From the NCBI GenBank assembly GCA_002104945.1, contig MCFH01000028.1, forward strand, positions 310,001 to 374,000: a stretch of 64,000 nucleotides of DNA, read 5' to 3'. The translations under genes and the position numbers were made by a program. This document shows positions 11,191 to 28,809 of the stretch, one piece after another (the stretch's first letter is position 1; each line of letters begins with the position of its first letter). The stretch comes from Piromyces finnis (Eukaryota > Neocallimastigomycota > Neocallimastigomycetes > Neocallimastigales > Neocallimastigaceae). The notes under the pieces were generated by a model. It was not told the origin of the DNA. It saw only the letters and a program-made list of their open reading frames with translations, and searched no databases.

Positions 11191-14100
11191 TATTGTTTTT
11201 TTTTTTTTTTTTTAAATAGATTATTGTACACTTTATATAAATGTTTTTTTTTTATTATTATTATTGGAAATAGTAGATTTCCTATTTAAAATCTTAACAT
11301 AGGAATATAAATAATCTTGTATATTTACAATTGGAATATGAATTATTAAAAAAAAAAAAAAAAAAAAATAAATGACATATATCTTATATATATATAGCCA
11401 AAAAAATAAACTTTAATTATTAATTAAAGTTTTTCTTTTTTTTAACAGGAAATATAAATATTTAAAAAATTAAAGTTAATTTATGGTCTATTCATAAATT
11501 TTTTTTAGTATAGCGTATTATTTATACAAAGTTTATGACAATATCACCACTATAGATATCTTTTCTTACAATTAATTAAATGAAAATCCTTTTTTATTTT
11601 TTTTTTTAAAAAAAAAACATATTTAAGTTTATATATGTAAATTAAAAATAAAGTATCTTTATATAAAAAATAGTTTAACAATAAATAATCATAATAATTA
11701 GAATTTCGAAAAAGACTTTCTTTTTTTCTATATATTAAAAATTATTCTATAAATTAAACATATAATGTATATAATGTGCTTTATAAATATTAATATTATT
11801 ATAACTTTTTTGTGGAAAGTAAATCCTTTTTTTTTTTTTTTAATAAAAAATAAATATAAAATAAAATAAAAAAAAAAAACACTAAAATAATTTTATTCAT
11901 TTTGAAAATATATATAAATTCATTACATATTAATTCAGACCAAGCACTATTAGGCGTGGAAAGAGGAGAAAGCAAATCATATGGTTTATGTCTTGGAACT
12001 TTAGCTTTACAACAAGTTTCACAAGACTTTATAAACTTTTTAACATCATAACTAAACTTTGGCCACCAAAAATTTCTACTAATTAATTCAATAGTTTTAT
12101 TAACACCAAAGTGACTAGCAGAAATAGAATTATGATGTAAATTCTAAGACCCTAATTCTGAGTGAAGAAGGAACATAAATTAAATTATCGTAAAGTAAAA
12201 ATCCTTCTTTATCAATTTTAATTTTATTAATATTCCTAATCGGAGGGGACGAAGAATTTTTATCACTTAGAAAACCACAAACTTTATTATATAAATCATC
12301 ATTTTTTAAGGAACATAGAATAGAATTAATTAAAGAATCATCTTTATTAAAAGAGTTAATTACATTACATGAAATAAAATTACAACTAAAATTACTACAT
12401 TCAATATTTTCATTAATCCTATCATTATTATAAATATTACAGATATGATCACTACGTCTGGATAACAAATCAGGTTTACCAGACTTTTTTCCAGCTCTAT
12501 AAATTAACTTAAAATCAAATCTTGATAAAAATTCATACTAAATTAATTACATAAATATATTTTAATTAACTTTTAAATATTTGTATATATTGAAAGGTTG
12601 AAGTTAATTATAAAAAAAAAAATACAATATACACGTATACACACCATACTTTAATAAGTTAATTTCTTTATACAAAAGGTTTGATTTATAAACTCATATG
12701 ATTTATATTAAATGTAATTTTTTTTAAAATTTTTTTTTTTTTTAAGATTTATTAAAATTTTAAATTATTCCAAAAATAAAGTTTTTCTCGTTGTTTTTAT
12801 GGCGTATATATAAAATGATCTTGAAATAACTTTAGGTTTTTATTTGTATCGAATTAAAGTTCTTTTTTCTTTCGAAAATTTCTAAAATATTTTAGTTTAT
12901 AATGATGCTTTTTTTTTTTTTTTTTTTTTTACCATGTATTATTAATAGACATTTAATAAAGTTTAAAAATTTTAGTAATAAAAAAAATAGTCAATTTTTT
13001 TTTCAACATAATTGATTTATGTTGCTAGATAGTAAAATAAAAAAATATTTATATTATTGATACTTTTATTAATTTTCTAAAAGAATATGTAACCAAATTA
13101 TATTTACATATATATTATGAGGTAAATCATATTTAAATGTATATATATATTTTTTTTTCTTTTTAATATTGTAAGAAAAACTATGTGTCTTACACTTTGT
13201 CCTTTTCTCATTTATTTTTAAATATTTATTTTATGTTAATATTGAAGTTTTGACCAACTGTTCTAATTATAATAAAAGTTTGTAGTATTACTATAAATGA
13301 TTAGTGTAATCAACATGTTAATTATTATTATTCCTTTGAATTACAATTTTTGTTTTTGAAAATATCCTTTTATTTTATTTGTATAATGACATATATTATA
13401 ATTTGCCTTTTATTCATAATATATATAGTAAAAACATACCACAATTAAATAATACTTTAATATAACTATTTAAAATTAAACCATTATTGTGGATGATTTA
13501 ATAATTATACAAATTGTAGAATTCTTTTTTTTTTTTTTTTATTATTAATTATTCCTTTGACAGTTACTTCTTTTTAGGATATTAAACATATTAACATATG
13601 ATAATAAATAAAAATTATCTTTTTTTTTTTTTCGATCGATCATTTTTTATAGTTACTCCAATGATTAAAAAATAAATTAAAATTCTAAATGTTAATCTTA
13701 AAAGACTATTTTATGAATAAGGATATGTGAGTAGACATCTCTATCTAAAAAGTATTTTATTATATTATACTATTTGCCTTTTTTTTTTTTATTTTTTTTT
13801 TTTTTTTATTTATGAAAAGAAAAAAAAAAAAGTAATTATTATTAACATGAAAAATATATGAATTTAATAATAACTTTTAGTATTTAAATTAAAAAGTATA
13901 TTTTTAGAATTTAAACTAGATACAATTTTTATAATTTATTTTTTAACATGATAACAGCAAACACTATTAATCATAAATTCTATAATCTTCCACATAAAGT
14001 TTCATGTAATATATCCTTTTTTTTTTTTTTTTTTATTTTAATTAAATAAAAACATTAAAAAATTCAAGTTTTTTTTTTTTGAGATAAAATTATATTCATT

Positions 14101-15102
14101 CTATTATATTGATATTATTTTTACTTTCCCCTCATTCCAATAAAAAAAATTATAGGTATATATTTTCTTAGTTAAGAGAAAAAAACTAAATTTCAAATTA
14201 TTTATATAGGAAAAAAAAAAATTATTATACTGCGCTTTAACATTCTCATTCATAGATCGTAAACAACAGCAATAATATAAAATTTGATAAAGAATTTTTA
14301 TTTACAATAAAAGTTACATTTTATTTATATTATAAAGTTAAATTCTATATTACTAATTATCTTTTTTTTTTTTTTTTTATAGTTTCATTATCATTCTTAT
14401 TCTTATTATTTTTATAAATTTGAGTTTTTTTTTTTTTTTAAACTTTTATAATAGTTATTTATATTTATAACATTATTTATGTACTTGATAATTAAAATAA
14501 ACAATATGTTATATACCTATTTATTTTATTTTTAATATAGGTTTGTTTTTTAATTTTGGCTTTTTTTTTTTTTTTTTTTTTTTTTTGGTTAATTAGTCTT
14601 ATACATCTCCTATATATAATATTACTAGGTTAATTTTTTTTTTTTTTTTTTTTGATTTAATAAAATTTATATTCAATTTTTTTTTAAGTTAATTCTTTCT
14701 TTTTCACAACTTTTATCATTTAGTAAAATAATAATAAAAAAAAAAAAAATGATTGGAATGAAAATTTATATTTCTGTTTTAAATAAAAAATATACTTATA
14801 TAGATGGATAAAATAAAATAACTATTTAAAAAGAGTATAAAAATAAAAGTTTTTTTTTTTTTTCATTTTTTTTTTTTTTTACATATTTATAGAATACTCA
14901 TAATAGTTTGTGTTATTACCAATTTAATTTTTGAAAATCTTAAAATTATTATCACGTCCATTCAATCATTTCCCCAAAATATAGCATTTGAAAAATTTAT
15001 ATTACAATATTTTTACATATTAAAAATCTATGATAGTGATGATGATACCATAGATTTATAAATTTTGTTTCTATCTATTTTTAAATCTTTTAGAATCTTT
15101 TT
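11191..15102. other. Gene-poor region with retroelement remnant
   Basis: About 3.9 kb upstream of PFL. Apart from the gypsy fragment at about 11925-12540, it is A+T-rich DNA with many T tracts of 10-25 bp and no credible reading frame. The promoter of PFL must lie in its left part, but I see no motif I would name. Confidence 0.6.
11925..12540 (-). pseudogene. Decayed Ty3/gypsy pol fragment (RNase H end to integrase zinc domain)
   Basis: Read on the minus strand. From 12540 the frame gives YEFLSRFDFKLIYRAGKK, then SGKPDLLSRRSDH, the hallmark end of gypsy RNase H (compare the usual ADALSRR). A linker leads to LLYDNLIYVPSSLRIRVLEF. A frameshift at about 12142-12145 is needed before the integrase HHCC zinc-binding block: HHNSISASHFGVNKT, LISRNFWWPKFSYDV, then the CETC pair and KVPRHKPYDLLSPL. 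Similarity fades after AWSELI near 11925, where the catalytic integrase core (DDE) would begin. No reverse transcriptase, gag or LTR is visible nearby. It is a truncated, frameshifted and surely inactive fossil; no intact element is present in the window. Confidence 0.85.
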
Positions 15103-17001
15103 TTAAAGTTTTGATTTTAATCTCTTAATTAAAGGTTCAGATGCGGTAGGTGATTTTTGTATAAATGTAGATGGTGTTACCTTAAAGGATTGAATTAAAA
15201 TATTTTTAATTATATCTTTATCAACTTTAAGAATAATTCTGGCATTAAGTGTTCTTTGACCACTACCTAACCAATCAATACAAGTTAAACCTCTTGCATA
15301 TTTACCTGATAATTCAATATCAACATCTAAATCTTGGTATTCCTTAATTACTGATTCTGGTTCTAATGCACAAACCAAGGTGTATAGGTCACTCATAATA
15401 AATTTTGTAGCATTAATTTGATATTGAAGTACAGCATTTGAGGTATATATAGGTTTTTCAATAGATAATGGGTCAACCACAGATACAGAATTTTCATTTT
15501 TATTCTCGTCTGAAGTTTCTGTATTAGTAGTGTTAGATTCATTAGTTTTTTGAGTATTTATTACTGAACGAGAAATAATAGTTTCGTGTGATTTACGAAA
15601 TAAAATTTCTTTTATTGAATTTAATTCTTTCATTAAATGTGTTAATTCATTTATCGGTGGTGTATTGATTAAATAATCATAAAATTTCCAATCTAAACCT
15701 TGCTCAACTGAAACTTCCCATGGTACTAAGGTAAGTTTTGGCTGAGTATCATTAGGATAATCTGCACTATATTGTTTTGCAGCTGTAAAAACAATATGAG
15801 CAGCTTCTGGATCAAAGTTAAATGCATATTCGGTGACACGTGTAGAATTACCTTTAGCATAAAGACATCCACCCATAACTACAATATTTTTAACTTTAGA
15901 TAAAAAGAAAGGATCTAAACGAATTGCCAAAGCAATATTGGTTAATGGTCCAAGGGAAACTATTGTATATTCATTTGGCTCATTTGTTACCATACGAATT
16001 AATGCTAAAACTGCATGTTCTTTTTGAATATGGTTAGTAATTAAGTTACGTTCATGTAAAGAATATGCATTTAAATTATGAAAACTTGATAATGAATATG
16101 GCTTTTCTTTATTAAAATTCTGGATAATTGGTTTATCACAACCAGGGTATATGGAAATTTTTCTATTTCTTAAGGATGAAACATCCAATAAAGAACAAAG
16201 GTTTAATAATCCTTGTTTTAATGAAACATTTCCCTCTAAATGTAAAAATTAAAGTCATAAAAATTAGATTAGAATAACTATCAATAAAGAAAAATTGGTT
16301 TAAGAAATATATTAATAACAAACTTTAATAAAGAGAATGGAATATGTTACAATAATAGATATTCTTAATAATATACATTTATACATTCATGATTCATTTT
16401 TAATATTCAATTATTATTTCAATCATTTATAATATCTATAATAAGAATAATAAATTTATTTATTATATAAAAACACAAATTATAAATTTATACACAAAAA
16501 AAATTCACTATTCAAAATTATAAACAAACAATCAAACCAATAAACAGCAAAAAAAAAAAAAAAAAGTACTAACACAAAATACAATAAAAAAAAATATAGT
16601 AATGTATAAATATTAATACAAACGATTATCTTATTAATAATATTTAATAATATAGAGGTGCTATGAATAATCTATAAATTTGAAATTAATTGATTTTATA
16701 TTAACAACAATTTCATTTTAATTATATATTCCATTCCTTTTTTTTTTTTTTTTTCAATATTTGATATGTTGTTGTTTTTTTTTTAATAAATCTATTTTTT
16801 TTTTTTAAATAGCATTATGTTTTAAAATATCATATTTATCTTACCAACTACAGTAATGGCTTCTAATTTTGATTTTTCATGTTTTAGTGATACGATAATT
16901 GATATAATATCGTCTATGCCAGAATCTGTATCAATAATTATTCTTTTTTGTGGTAATAGGGTAGAATCACCTTTTATTGCAACATTGATATTATCTGTCA
17001 T
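15103..17001 (-). CDS. Inosine/uridine-preferring nucleoside hydrolase family protein
   Basis: Two exons, 16845-17001 and 15103-16235, split by a 609-bp intron, giving 429 residues. The N-terminus has the calcium-binding signature IIIDTDSGIDDIISI, followed after the intron by EGNVSLKQGLLNL. Then come the IVSLGPLTNIALAIRLDP block, NIVVMGGCLY, FNFDPEAAHIVF and LVPWEVSVEQG, all standard for the family. These enzymes cleave the N-glycosidic bond of ribonucleosides to a base and ribose for purine/pyrimidine salvage. Two things are odd. A Thr/Asn/Glu-rich insert (about 50 residues) interrupts the C-terminal half. Also, the position that normally reads His-Asp is Ser-Asp (MSDLYTLVCALEPESV), so the general-acid His appears to be missing while the Ca-binding Asp stays. 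It may have low or altered activity. The splice junction gives Glu before GN, one residue more than some relatives, but keeps the frame. Confidence 0.85.
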
Positions 17002-19734
17002 TATACTTTTATATATATTATAAAACTATTCACTTTTAATAATTTTTATATATCAATATTTATAATAACAAATAAATAATTCAATTAAATAGTAATACAA
17101 AAACGAATAATATTAATTTTTTTTAAAATATCAATAGGTTCAAAGTTCAAATTAATAATTATTATAATTAATTATTAGTGTATACATATATATGTCTTTT
17201 TTAAATGTTTTTTATATTTTAGATTTGATTAACTTTAATTTTTTTTCTTTTTATATTGATAGAAATGAACAAAATAAATATTTAATGTTTATAAAAGAAT
17301 AGCAATATTTTTTTATTTTAATAGAGGATTTCTTATATTTTTATTATTCTACTTTATATTTTGTTGTTGTTGTTGTTGTTACTACTTAACCGTTAATGAT
17401 TTAGATTTACACTTTTTTAACAAGTTAATATTTACGGTGGTAAAAAAAAAGTTTAAAAGAAAAGATGAATTTATATATAAAGAAATAAAATAAAAAAAAA
17501 ATTAATAATTATAATAATACTAATTAATATATTAATTATATTAAATATTATTCCTCTTTAATTCAAACTATTATATCAAACTCTAATAATTTAATATAAA
17601 AAAGTTGATTATAAAATTGACATGATAAGAAATAATATATTATTGTTTTTATATATTTATTATATTATAATATATAATTTATTTTAAAAGGCAACATTAA
17701 TAGTTATTAATAAAATGAAAGTTGAGTAATTTCCATTTAAAGAAATATATGCATATTAATTAAAATTATAATAATAATTAATATAATTTTAAATGTATTA
17801 TAATATATGTTTAGTACATTACTTCATATATTATGTTTTATGTTAATTAAATAGAAGAAATAGAAACTTCATTTATTGACAGAAAATTTAAAGTTTTTTC
17901 TTTAAATATAAAACTTTAAAAATTTTAACCAATAAAATGAAAGTTTTAAAAAATAAAATTTTTAATAAAAAATTTTCTGTTTTTTTCTTTTTATTTCCTC
18001 CATCTTTGCTATCCACCAATAATATCATTGCTTAATATATATTATATATTATTAATAAATAAATACCCATTGAAATATATTATAATATGTTAATTAAAAT
18101 TTAATTATTAAAAATGTATCTTTACCAAGTAGAAAAAAAAAAAAAAGGTCTGTATAAAATGGATAACAACATGAGCTTGTAGATAATACCTTTTACAGTG
18201 AGTAAAACGGACATGATGAACAGTATTATCATTTTTTAAATAAATTTCAAATGTTAGCATTAATAACATCAACTGCAACATCTAAACCTATTTAATATGA
18301 GGTTACCTACAAATATTTAATCGTCCAAGTGGCGTTATTTACTAATTAGGAAATAATAATTAAAGGTCATCGATGGATTATAATTTATATGTACAAACAA
18401 GGAATGATGTTTGCTAAAAAAAAAAAAGAGATCATTATAACATAATAATATAAATATAAAACTTAAACTGACGATTTGTATAATTAAAAAATGGAATCAT
18501 AACGTTTGTCATCCACATTAGACTTTTTTATTTATTTTAATAACAAATAAATTCTATATTTTTTTTCTGTTAAAATAAAAGACGCTTAAGAAATCATATT
18601 TATAAACCTTGTTTTATAATAGAAAATTCTCATATAGCCTTATTAAAAATGCCGTAATTAAAACAAATATTAAGTGTGGAATACAATTTTATAATTATAA
18701 TTACATTTTATGATTTTACTAATAAATAATTGAATAAATAAATAAATAGATGAATAAATAAATAATAAGTAAATAAATGAATAAATAAATAAATAATTGA
18801 ATAAATAAATAAATAGATGATAAATAAATAAATAAATAGATGATAAGTAAATAAATGAATAAATAAATAAATAGATAGATGATAAGTAAGTAAATAAATA
18901 AATAAATAAATAATTGAATAAATATTATGTGGCGTATAATAATTAAATAATCATATGAATATTATTAATTTTAAATATTTTTTTATATATGTAGAATTGA
19001 AGGAAAAAATTGTATATAATATTATTTTCCTATTTAAGATTTAATATGGAACAATTTTTATATTAAATGAATTGTTTATTTATTAGAATAAATGATAATT
19101 TATATATTAATATATTAAAGTAATATATTATTTAAAAGGTAATATATATAATACAATTAATAAAAAAAATAACCAAAAAAGTAAAATTACATATTAAGTT
19201 TTAGGAATAATTTAATTTGAAATTTATATTTTATAAAAAGTCCTAAAAAAAAACATTACAAATTGAAATAAAAAGATTATTGATATGCCGAGGGAAGGTA
19301 GTATATTTAACAAACTAATTTAATAGGACTTATAACAAAGAATTTGTAATAAAGCAATAAATGAATGACAATTTAAATATACAAACTTTTTTCATTATTG
19401 TATTATAATGAATATGCCCATTTTTTTCCTATAAAGTATTAATGAAATTATTTACTCATTAATAATATATTTTTTTTTATTACATGAAAATCCTTAAATA
19501 ACGATAAAAGCATAGCTTTTTTTTATATACAAGGTTTATTTTACAACAACAACAATACCAGTGATAAAAAAAAACATTAATTATATATTTATATGATGAT
19601 TATTGTTTATTTTTTATTTAAAAAATTAAAATATATAGAATTTATTTTCTTTAACATTAAAAATCTATAATAAAAATATAATAAAATTCTTTTTTAATTT
19701 GGTTTCTTTTCATTATACATTATACTAATAAATC
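17002..19734. other. Intergenic, A+T-rich, with tetranucleotide repeats and possible relic
   Basis: About 2.7 kb without a supportable gene. It contains a (TTG)n run near 17360-17380, an imperfect AAAT/GATGA repeat block at 18715-18920, and a stretch near 18150-18290 whose minus strand reads coding-like in pieces. Otherwise it is homopolymers and ATA-rich DNA. The nucleoside hydrolase promoter must lie in the left part. Confidence 0.6.
18715..18920. repeat. Degenerate AAAT-type tandem repeat with GATGA interruptions
   Basis: About 200 bp of AATAAATAAATA units interrupted at irregular spacing by TTGAATA, GATGAATA, GATGATAA and GTAAGTAA variants, forming an approximate higher-order pattern. 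It is seen directly. It probably grew by slippage and has no evident function. Confidence 0.8.
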
Positions 19735-23645
<3,911 letters not shown>

Positions 23646-24616
23646 TTATTAAAAGTGTATTATAAATATAAGGTGGTTGGAAATAACAGTTATTTATATA
23701 TATATATATTTTTTGTACTGATAGTTTAATATATTACAATTTTTTTCTTATTTTTAAAAAAGAAAATACATATGGATTAAGTAATAATTTAAAAATAATA
23801 ACTAAAAAAAAAAAAAAAAATAATTTCTTCATTTTATTAAAATTGATTATTAAATAAAATATATGTATATAAAAGCTTAAACATATTATATATATATATA
23901 TATTTAATAAAATTCATAATGAATCTTGACTCTTTTTTTTTTTTTTATTCTTTCATTTTTAGTATTATATAAAAGATGAAAAAAAAGTATTAATATTTCA
24001 GTTTAAATAGATTACAGTTAATTTTTATTAAAATAAAATATTTTATTATTATTAAACTCTATATGAAAGTTTTTATAAAGTTTTAAAAATAATAAATTAT
24101 GTTTCTATAAATATAAATATGAATCCTTAATATAAAAGATTTATTTTATAAATTAAGTTTTGTACCATATTCTAATAACGTTTTTTCTTTTATAATATAC
24201 TTTAACAATATTAATTTGGAAGAAATATTTATAAATAATGTGATATACATTTATATTTTTATAATTTTAATTAATTTCTTTTTTTTTTTTTTTTTTTCTG
24301 TTCATTTTCTTTTTTTTTTTTTCAGATATAATAATTACTTTTTATGTGGTTTATTCAATGAAAAAAAAGTTTATTTAATACAATTAAATAAAATTAAAAA
24401 AAAAAAAAATGCTTCTTTATATTTGATTAATAATATTTTTATATTGATATTATAATTTATAGCTATTTTATACTTTAAATATATATTCATATTCATTTAA
24501 ATTCCAATATATATTATTATTTCATTACAAATTGAAAATTATTATTTTTATATTTATATAATATATTAATTAATATTTGTTATTTGAGAAAAAGTGTGTG
24601 AAAAAGTAAATTTGAT
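23646..24616. other. Divergent promoter region of the PKRRPP and F-BAR genes
   Basis: About 970 bp of A+T-rich DNA between two divergent start codons. No motif beyond poly-A/T tracts and TATA-like runs was recognised. A Phe/Leu-rich frame at 24216-24455 is homopolymer noise. If the first exons of the left gene are wrong, this interval would extend to about 23254. Confidence 0.5.
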
Positions 24617-27600
24617 ATGTCATTCGGTGAAGGATTCCATGATATACGATCCATAGAGAATTGCTTAAATGATGGTATATTTTAAAATTAAATCAATAAT
24701 ATTATAGAAAAAAAATTTTTTTTTTTTTCTTTTATTAAATATTTTTATTTGCATGTATATGATATATATGGATTTATATTGAAAGGTGTTCAATTTATTC
24801 ATGAATACAAGTATATTTTTAAATAATTCAAATATAATTTAAACTCAATTTCTACGGAAATTATACTTATAAAATATTATATAATATTCATATAAGGGAA
24901 TATTTAAAGGATAGTATACAAATAGATAAAGAATATGTTAAAAACAAACTCTCTATTATTAATAAATATAAGACAAAACAGGAAAAGAGATATACATTAC
25001 CTGAATTAACGTATCATGATTAAACAATATATAATACTAATTATATTAGTATGATTAAATTCAAATATCTAATAAAATTTTTATTATATATAAAAAATGG
25101 AAATAAAATAAAACCAAAAATAAAAAATAGTACATCTCATCGATCATGGATTGTTTTTTTAGGTAATATGGAAAAAAAATGTGAGGATAGAATGAATATA
25201 TTAGAAAAATTTACTTCGGATATTGTAGAACCTCTGAAATTTATAATTAATAGAGGTGAAGAAGAGAAAAAAAAGGTTTATATCAATAAATTCAATACAA
25301 GAAATAAATATATAGGACATAAAATATATATATGATTTAATGCCTTAATATATAAAATTAATTTCTTTTATTAATGAATATTAGCAAATATCATTTTACA
25401 AAAAATTAAACACATTTGTTGATAGATATTGTCAAGAAAATGAAAAAGTATATATCAAATTAAAAAATTTTTCCTTTTTTTAAGAATAGTTATTTAAAAT
25501 CTTGATATTTTTAAATAGTTTTCCAGTATTCTATTTAAAATTTCCATAATAATTAATAAATATTTAATAATATATATATAAATCGAAAATAAATATTAAA
25601 ATTATAGAATAGTATGAAATACCATGAATCTTGTGATATTGTTATGGCATCAAAAAAGAAATGTGACAAAAAACAGGATAAATTAGATAAATCACTTAAT
25701 AAAAGTTGTGGTGAATTATTAGAGGTACCAGAAAAGGGAGGTGGTGGTGCAGCAAGCTTATCCATTAATACTAAAAATTTAAATACATCAAGAATCCTCG
25801 TACCATCAGCATTACCATCAGCATTACCAACAAGTTTAATGTCCGCATTACCAACTGGAAATCAATTATATGTTGATGATAATTTGTTTCCAGATATGGA
25901 TGATACAGACAATGTAGAATCAAATTCTAGTGATAAGAAAAAAATAAAAAAGGTATCTTAATGATATTCAAATTTATTTAAATTATATTTGAAATATTAA
26001 AAAAAAAATTTAAATTGTAGGGAAAAAAAATTCTTAATCCGCTAATAAAAATGAATAATAAGAAGGTAATCATATTAAAAAATTTAAATAATATTTCAAT
26101 TTATTTAATTAAAATCTTTATATTTCAAAATAGAATTTTTATGTAATGTCATTAAAAGTTGCAAATGCATTAAGAAATAAATTTTTTGAAGAAGATACTC
26201 CTTTTGTATTTAATGTAAAGATAATATTTTATTAAAAGCATATAAAATATTTTTAAAATAATTTAATACAATTTTTATTGATAATATAATATATATTATT
26301 ATTTTTATTATAAAATAAAAAAAAATAATATAAAAAAAGGAATTGCAATCCATTAATGAATCAATGTATAAAAGCTTTAAAGATATATGTATTCGTCAAA
26401 TGCAGTATGAAAGAGAATTAAGTAATATTTACAATGAAAGAGATGAAGAAATCATGAGATCATTAAATTCAATTAATATTCCAAAAGATACAGAAATTTA
26501 TATTAGGTGTTATTCGAAGGAATGGAATAAACCTGAAATAATACCATTTATTCCAACAACACATTGGGAAGATAAAGAAGAATTAGTTATTGATGGTCCA
26601 ACAAGTATTGTTTTAAAAAATATGATTCAAAAAGGAAAAGAAAGATTAGATAAAATTGATTTAGGAATCAATTCTAAAACTAGTGAATTTAATAAATTTG
26701 AGATGTTATGTAATTCATATAATAACAGTAATCCAAACTATACCTTTGGTGAAATTGATGTTATAAAAAATAAAAAGAATGATATCATGCAGAATATAAT
26801 CATGGCAAATAATATTAAATTAATATGTAAAGTTCAAATTAATGAAATTTCAAAATATATTGAGAATGAACCTAAACCAGAACGTCAACATCTCTTCAAA
26901 CCAAAGAAAATTATTAATCCAACAATATGTGATTACTGTAAAGAAAAATTATGGGGTAAAGCTTACACATGTAAATTGTGTACTTTTTCATGCCATATAA
27001 AATGTGAATTAAAGGTTCCATTAGAATGTAATGGTGTAAAAACTAAAAGAAAATCATTACGTATTAATTGTAGTCAATTATCAGGTATGGCATATAATAT
27101 ATATAGCTTTGATTATTTAATATTAGATAAAAAATTATTTAATATATAGTCAGATACATGAAATTAATTTATATTTATATTTGTTTGAAAAGATGGAAGT
27201 CAAAATGTATCATCACCATTTAAGTTTAAACCATCATTTGGTATTGGAAATATTGCAAAAATAAAAGAAGAAGATGAAATGAGTGAAGGTGGAAATATTG
27301 AAGAAGAAAGATTAAATAAAAACGATTTTGGTGAATTATCAGAAAGATCATTACTTAAATATACTGTTAAAAACGAGGCTAATAAATCTAAACTTAATCA
27401 AAGTTCAGAGTTTGAAGATAAAATGAATAACTCTTTCAGTTGTAATTTCAAAGAAATTTTATGGTATATTGATAACAATGAATTCCCTTCTATTACCGCT
27501 GATTCAATGGTAGATATGCCAACTATTGGTGAATTAATAAAAAAGAATAGTATTATGAATCATGAGGAAATAGAATTGTTACAATCAAAGCAAAAAAGAA

Positions 27601-28809
27601 GCTCTTCTGAATATACAAGTGATTCTTTTCAAAGCGTCAATATACCAAATAGTAGAAGTTGCAATAAAATCAGAGATAATAGTATAAACCCATCAACTTC
27701 CAATACTCTGAATAGTATAAATGAGATTTGTAATGAAAATGATATATTAGGAAATGAAACTATTTCAATTATTGATACAAATAATATAAGTAGTAATGAT
27801 ACCAATGATGGTTCTGAAGACTTCACTAGTGATAATGATACCTATGATAGTGCTGAAAGTAATGATAATACTAATAAAAATAATTCATTAAAATTTTATA
27901 ATGAAACTATGAATGATGAGCCATTAAAGGGTAAAGATAAAGAATTAGAAATCGACTTTGATGCTAATCCTGGACCAATGAAGAATTTAACTTATCAATT
28001 ATCAAAATCAAAATCACTTCCAATGTTATATTATGATATTGAAGAAGAGGAAGAAGAAGAAGGTGATAATGAAGAAAAGAAAACTAAACTAGCTATAGAA
28101 AGAAGGAATAGTTATCTTCGTGAAAAATTCTATCTTAAAAACAATATTGTAAATAGGCCGCAAGAAGAAACTTTTACAAAAATGATTGCAATGTATGATT
28201 ATCAACATCAAAGTGATGATGAATTAGATTTATCCTCTAATGAAGAGGTTACTCTAGTTATACCCGGTAAATATTAATTTAATAAATATTTGAAAATTTT
28301 TTAAATTAATAATAAAGTTTCAATAAAAAAATATATAATAAATTTATTATTTAATGAAAATTTTTATTTAATATTGTAGATGATGGTTCCGGATGGGCCA
28401 TGGTAAATTTTAAATTTTTAATAAAAAAAAAAATAATAATAATAAAAAAAAAAAAATTAAAAATTTTAATATATATATATAATATATAGGTATCATCAGA
28501 AAAAGGATGTGGTCTTGTTCCTGCAAATTATTTAATGGAATGTGCACAAGTTAACAAAGATTTTATACCAGATGAAGAGGAAGAGGAAAAAATAACAGTT
28601 AAAGCCGGAGATGTTTTACTCATATTAGAAAAAGATGATGGCTCCGGTTATACAAAAGTAATAATTAATAATTACAACATCTTTATGTTTTTTTTAATGG
28701 TACTCATCTAATTATAATATTATTATATCAACTAAATTTACTAAAATAGGTAAGAGTAAAGGATAAAGAAGGTCTAATTCCATCCAATTACGTTTCCCCC
28801 ATTTCATGA
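24617..28809 (+). CDS. F-BAR / C1 / double SH3 protein, Bzz1-like
   Basis: Thirteen exons, all closing in phase to 981 residues: 24617-24674, 24786-24810, 24897-25010, 25131-25275, 25385-25447, 25608-25952, 26021-26065, 26134-26214, 26340-27084, 27193-28266, 28380-28402, 28490-28657 and 28750-28809. The start MSFGEGFHDI and the following FIHEYKEYLKDSIQIDKEYVK are the classic FCH/F-BAR opening; the F-BAR region runs to about residue 350. A C1 zinc domain lies at about 476-525, with the H, CDYC, CKLC, H and C ligands in order. A long acidic, Ser-rich linker follows. SH3 number one is at about 872-922 (AMYDYQHQSDDELDL). A second SH3 at about 925-978 keeps GDVLLILEKDDGSGYTKV and GLIPSNYV but lacks a typical ALYDY start. 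The order matches yeast Bzz1, which bends membranes and recruits WASP/Las17 at endocytic sites. Two exons are only 25 and 23 nt long. Confidence 0.88.

Noticed and set aside
11925-12540. Active retrotransposon
   Set aside because: Frameshifted and truncated, with no RT, integrase core or LTR in the surrounding DNA.
18715-18920. CRISPR-like array
   Set aside because: The repeats are 4-bp slippage units without regular spacers.
24216-24455. 79-codon frame upstream of the F-BAR gene
   Set aside because: Poly-Phe and poly-Lys from homopolymers in a promoter region.
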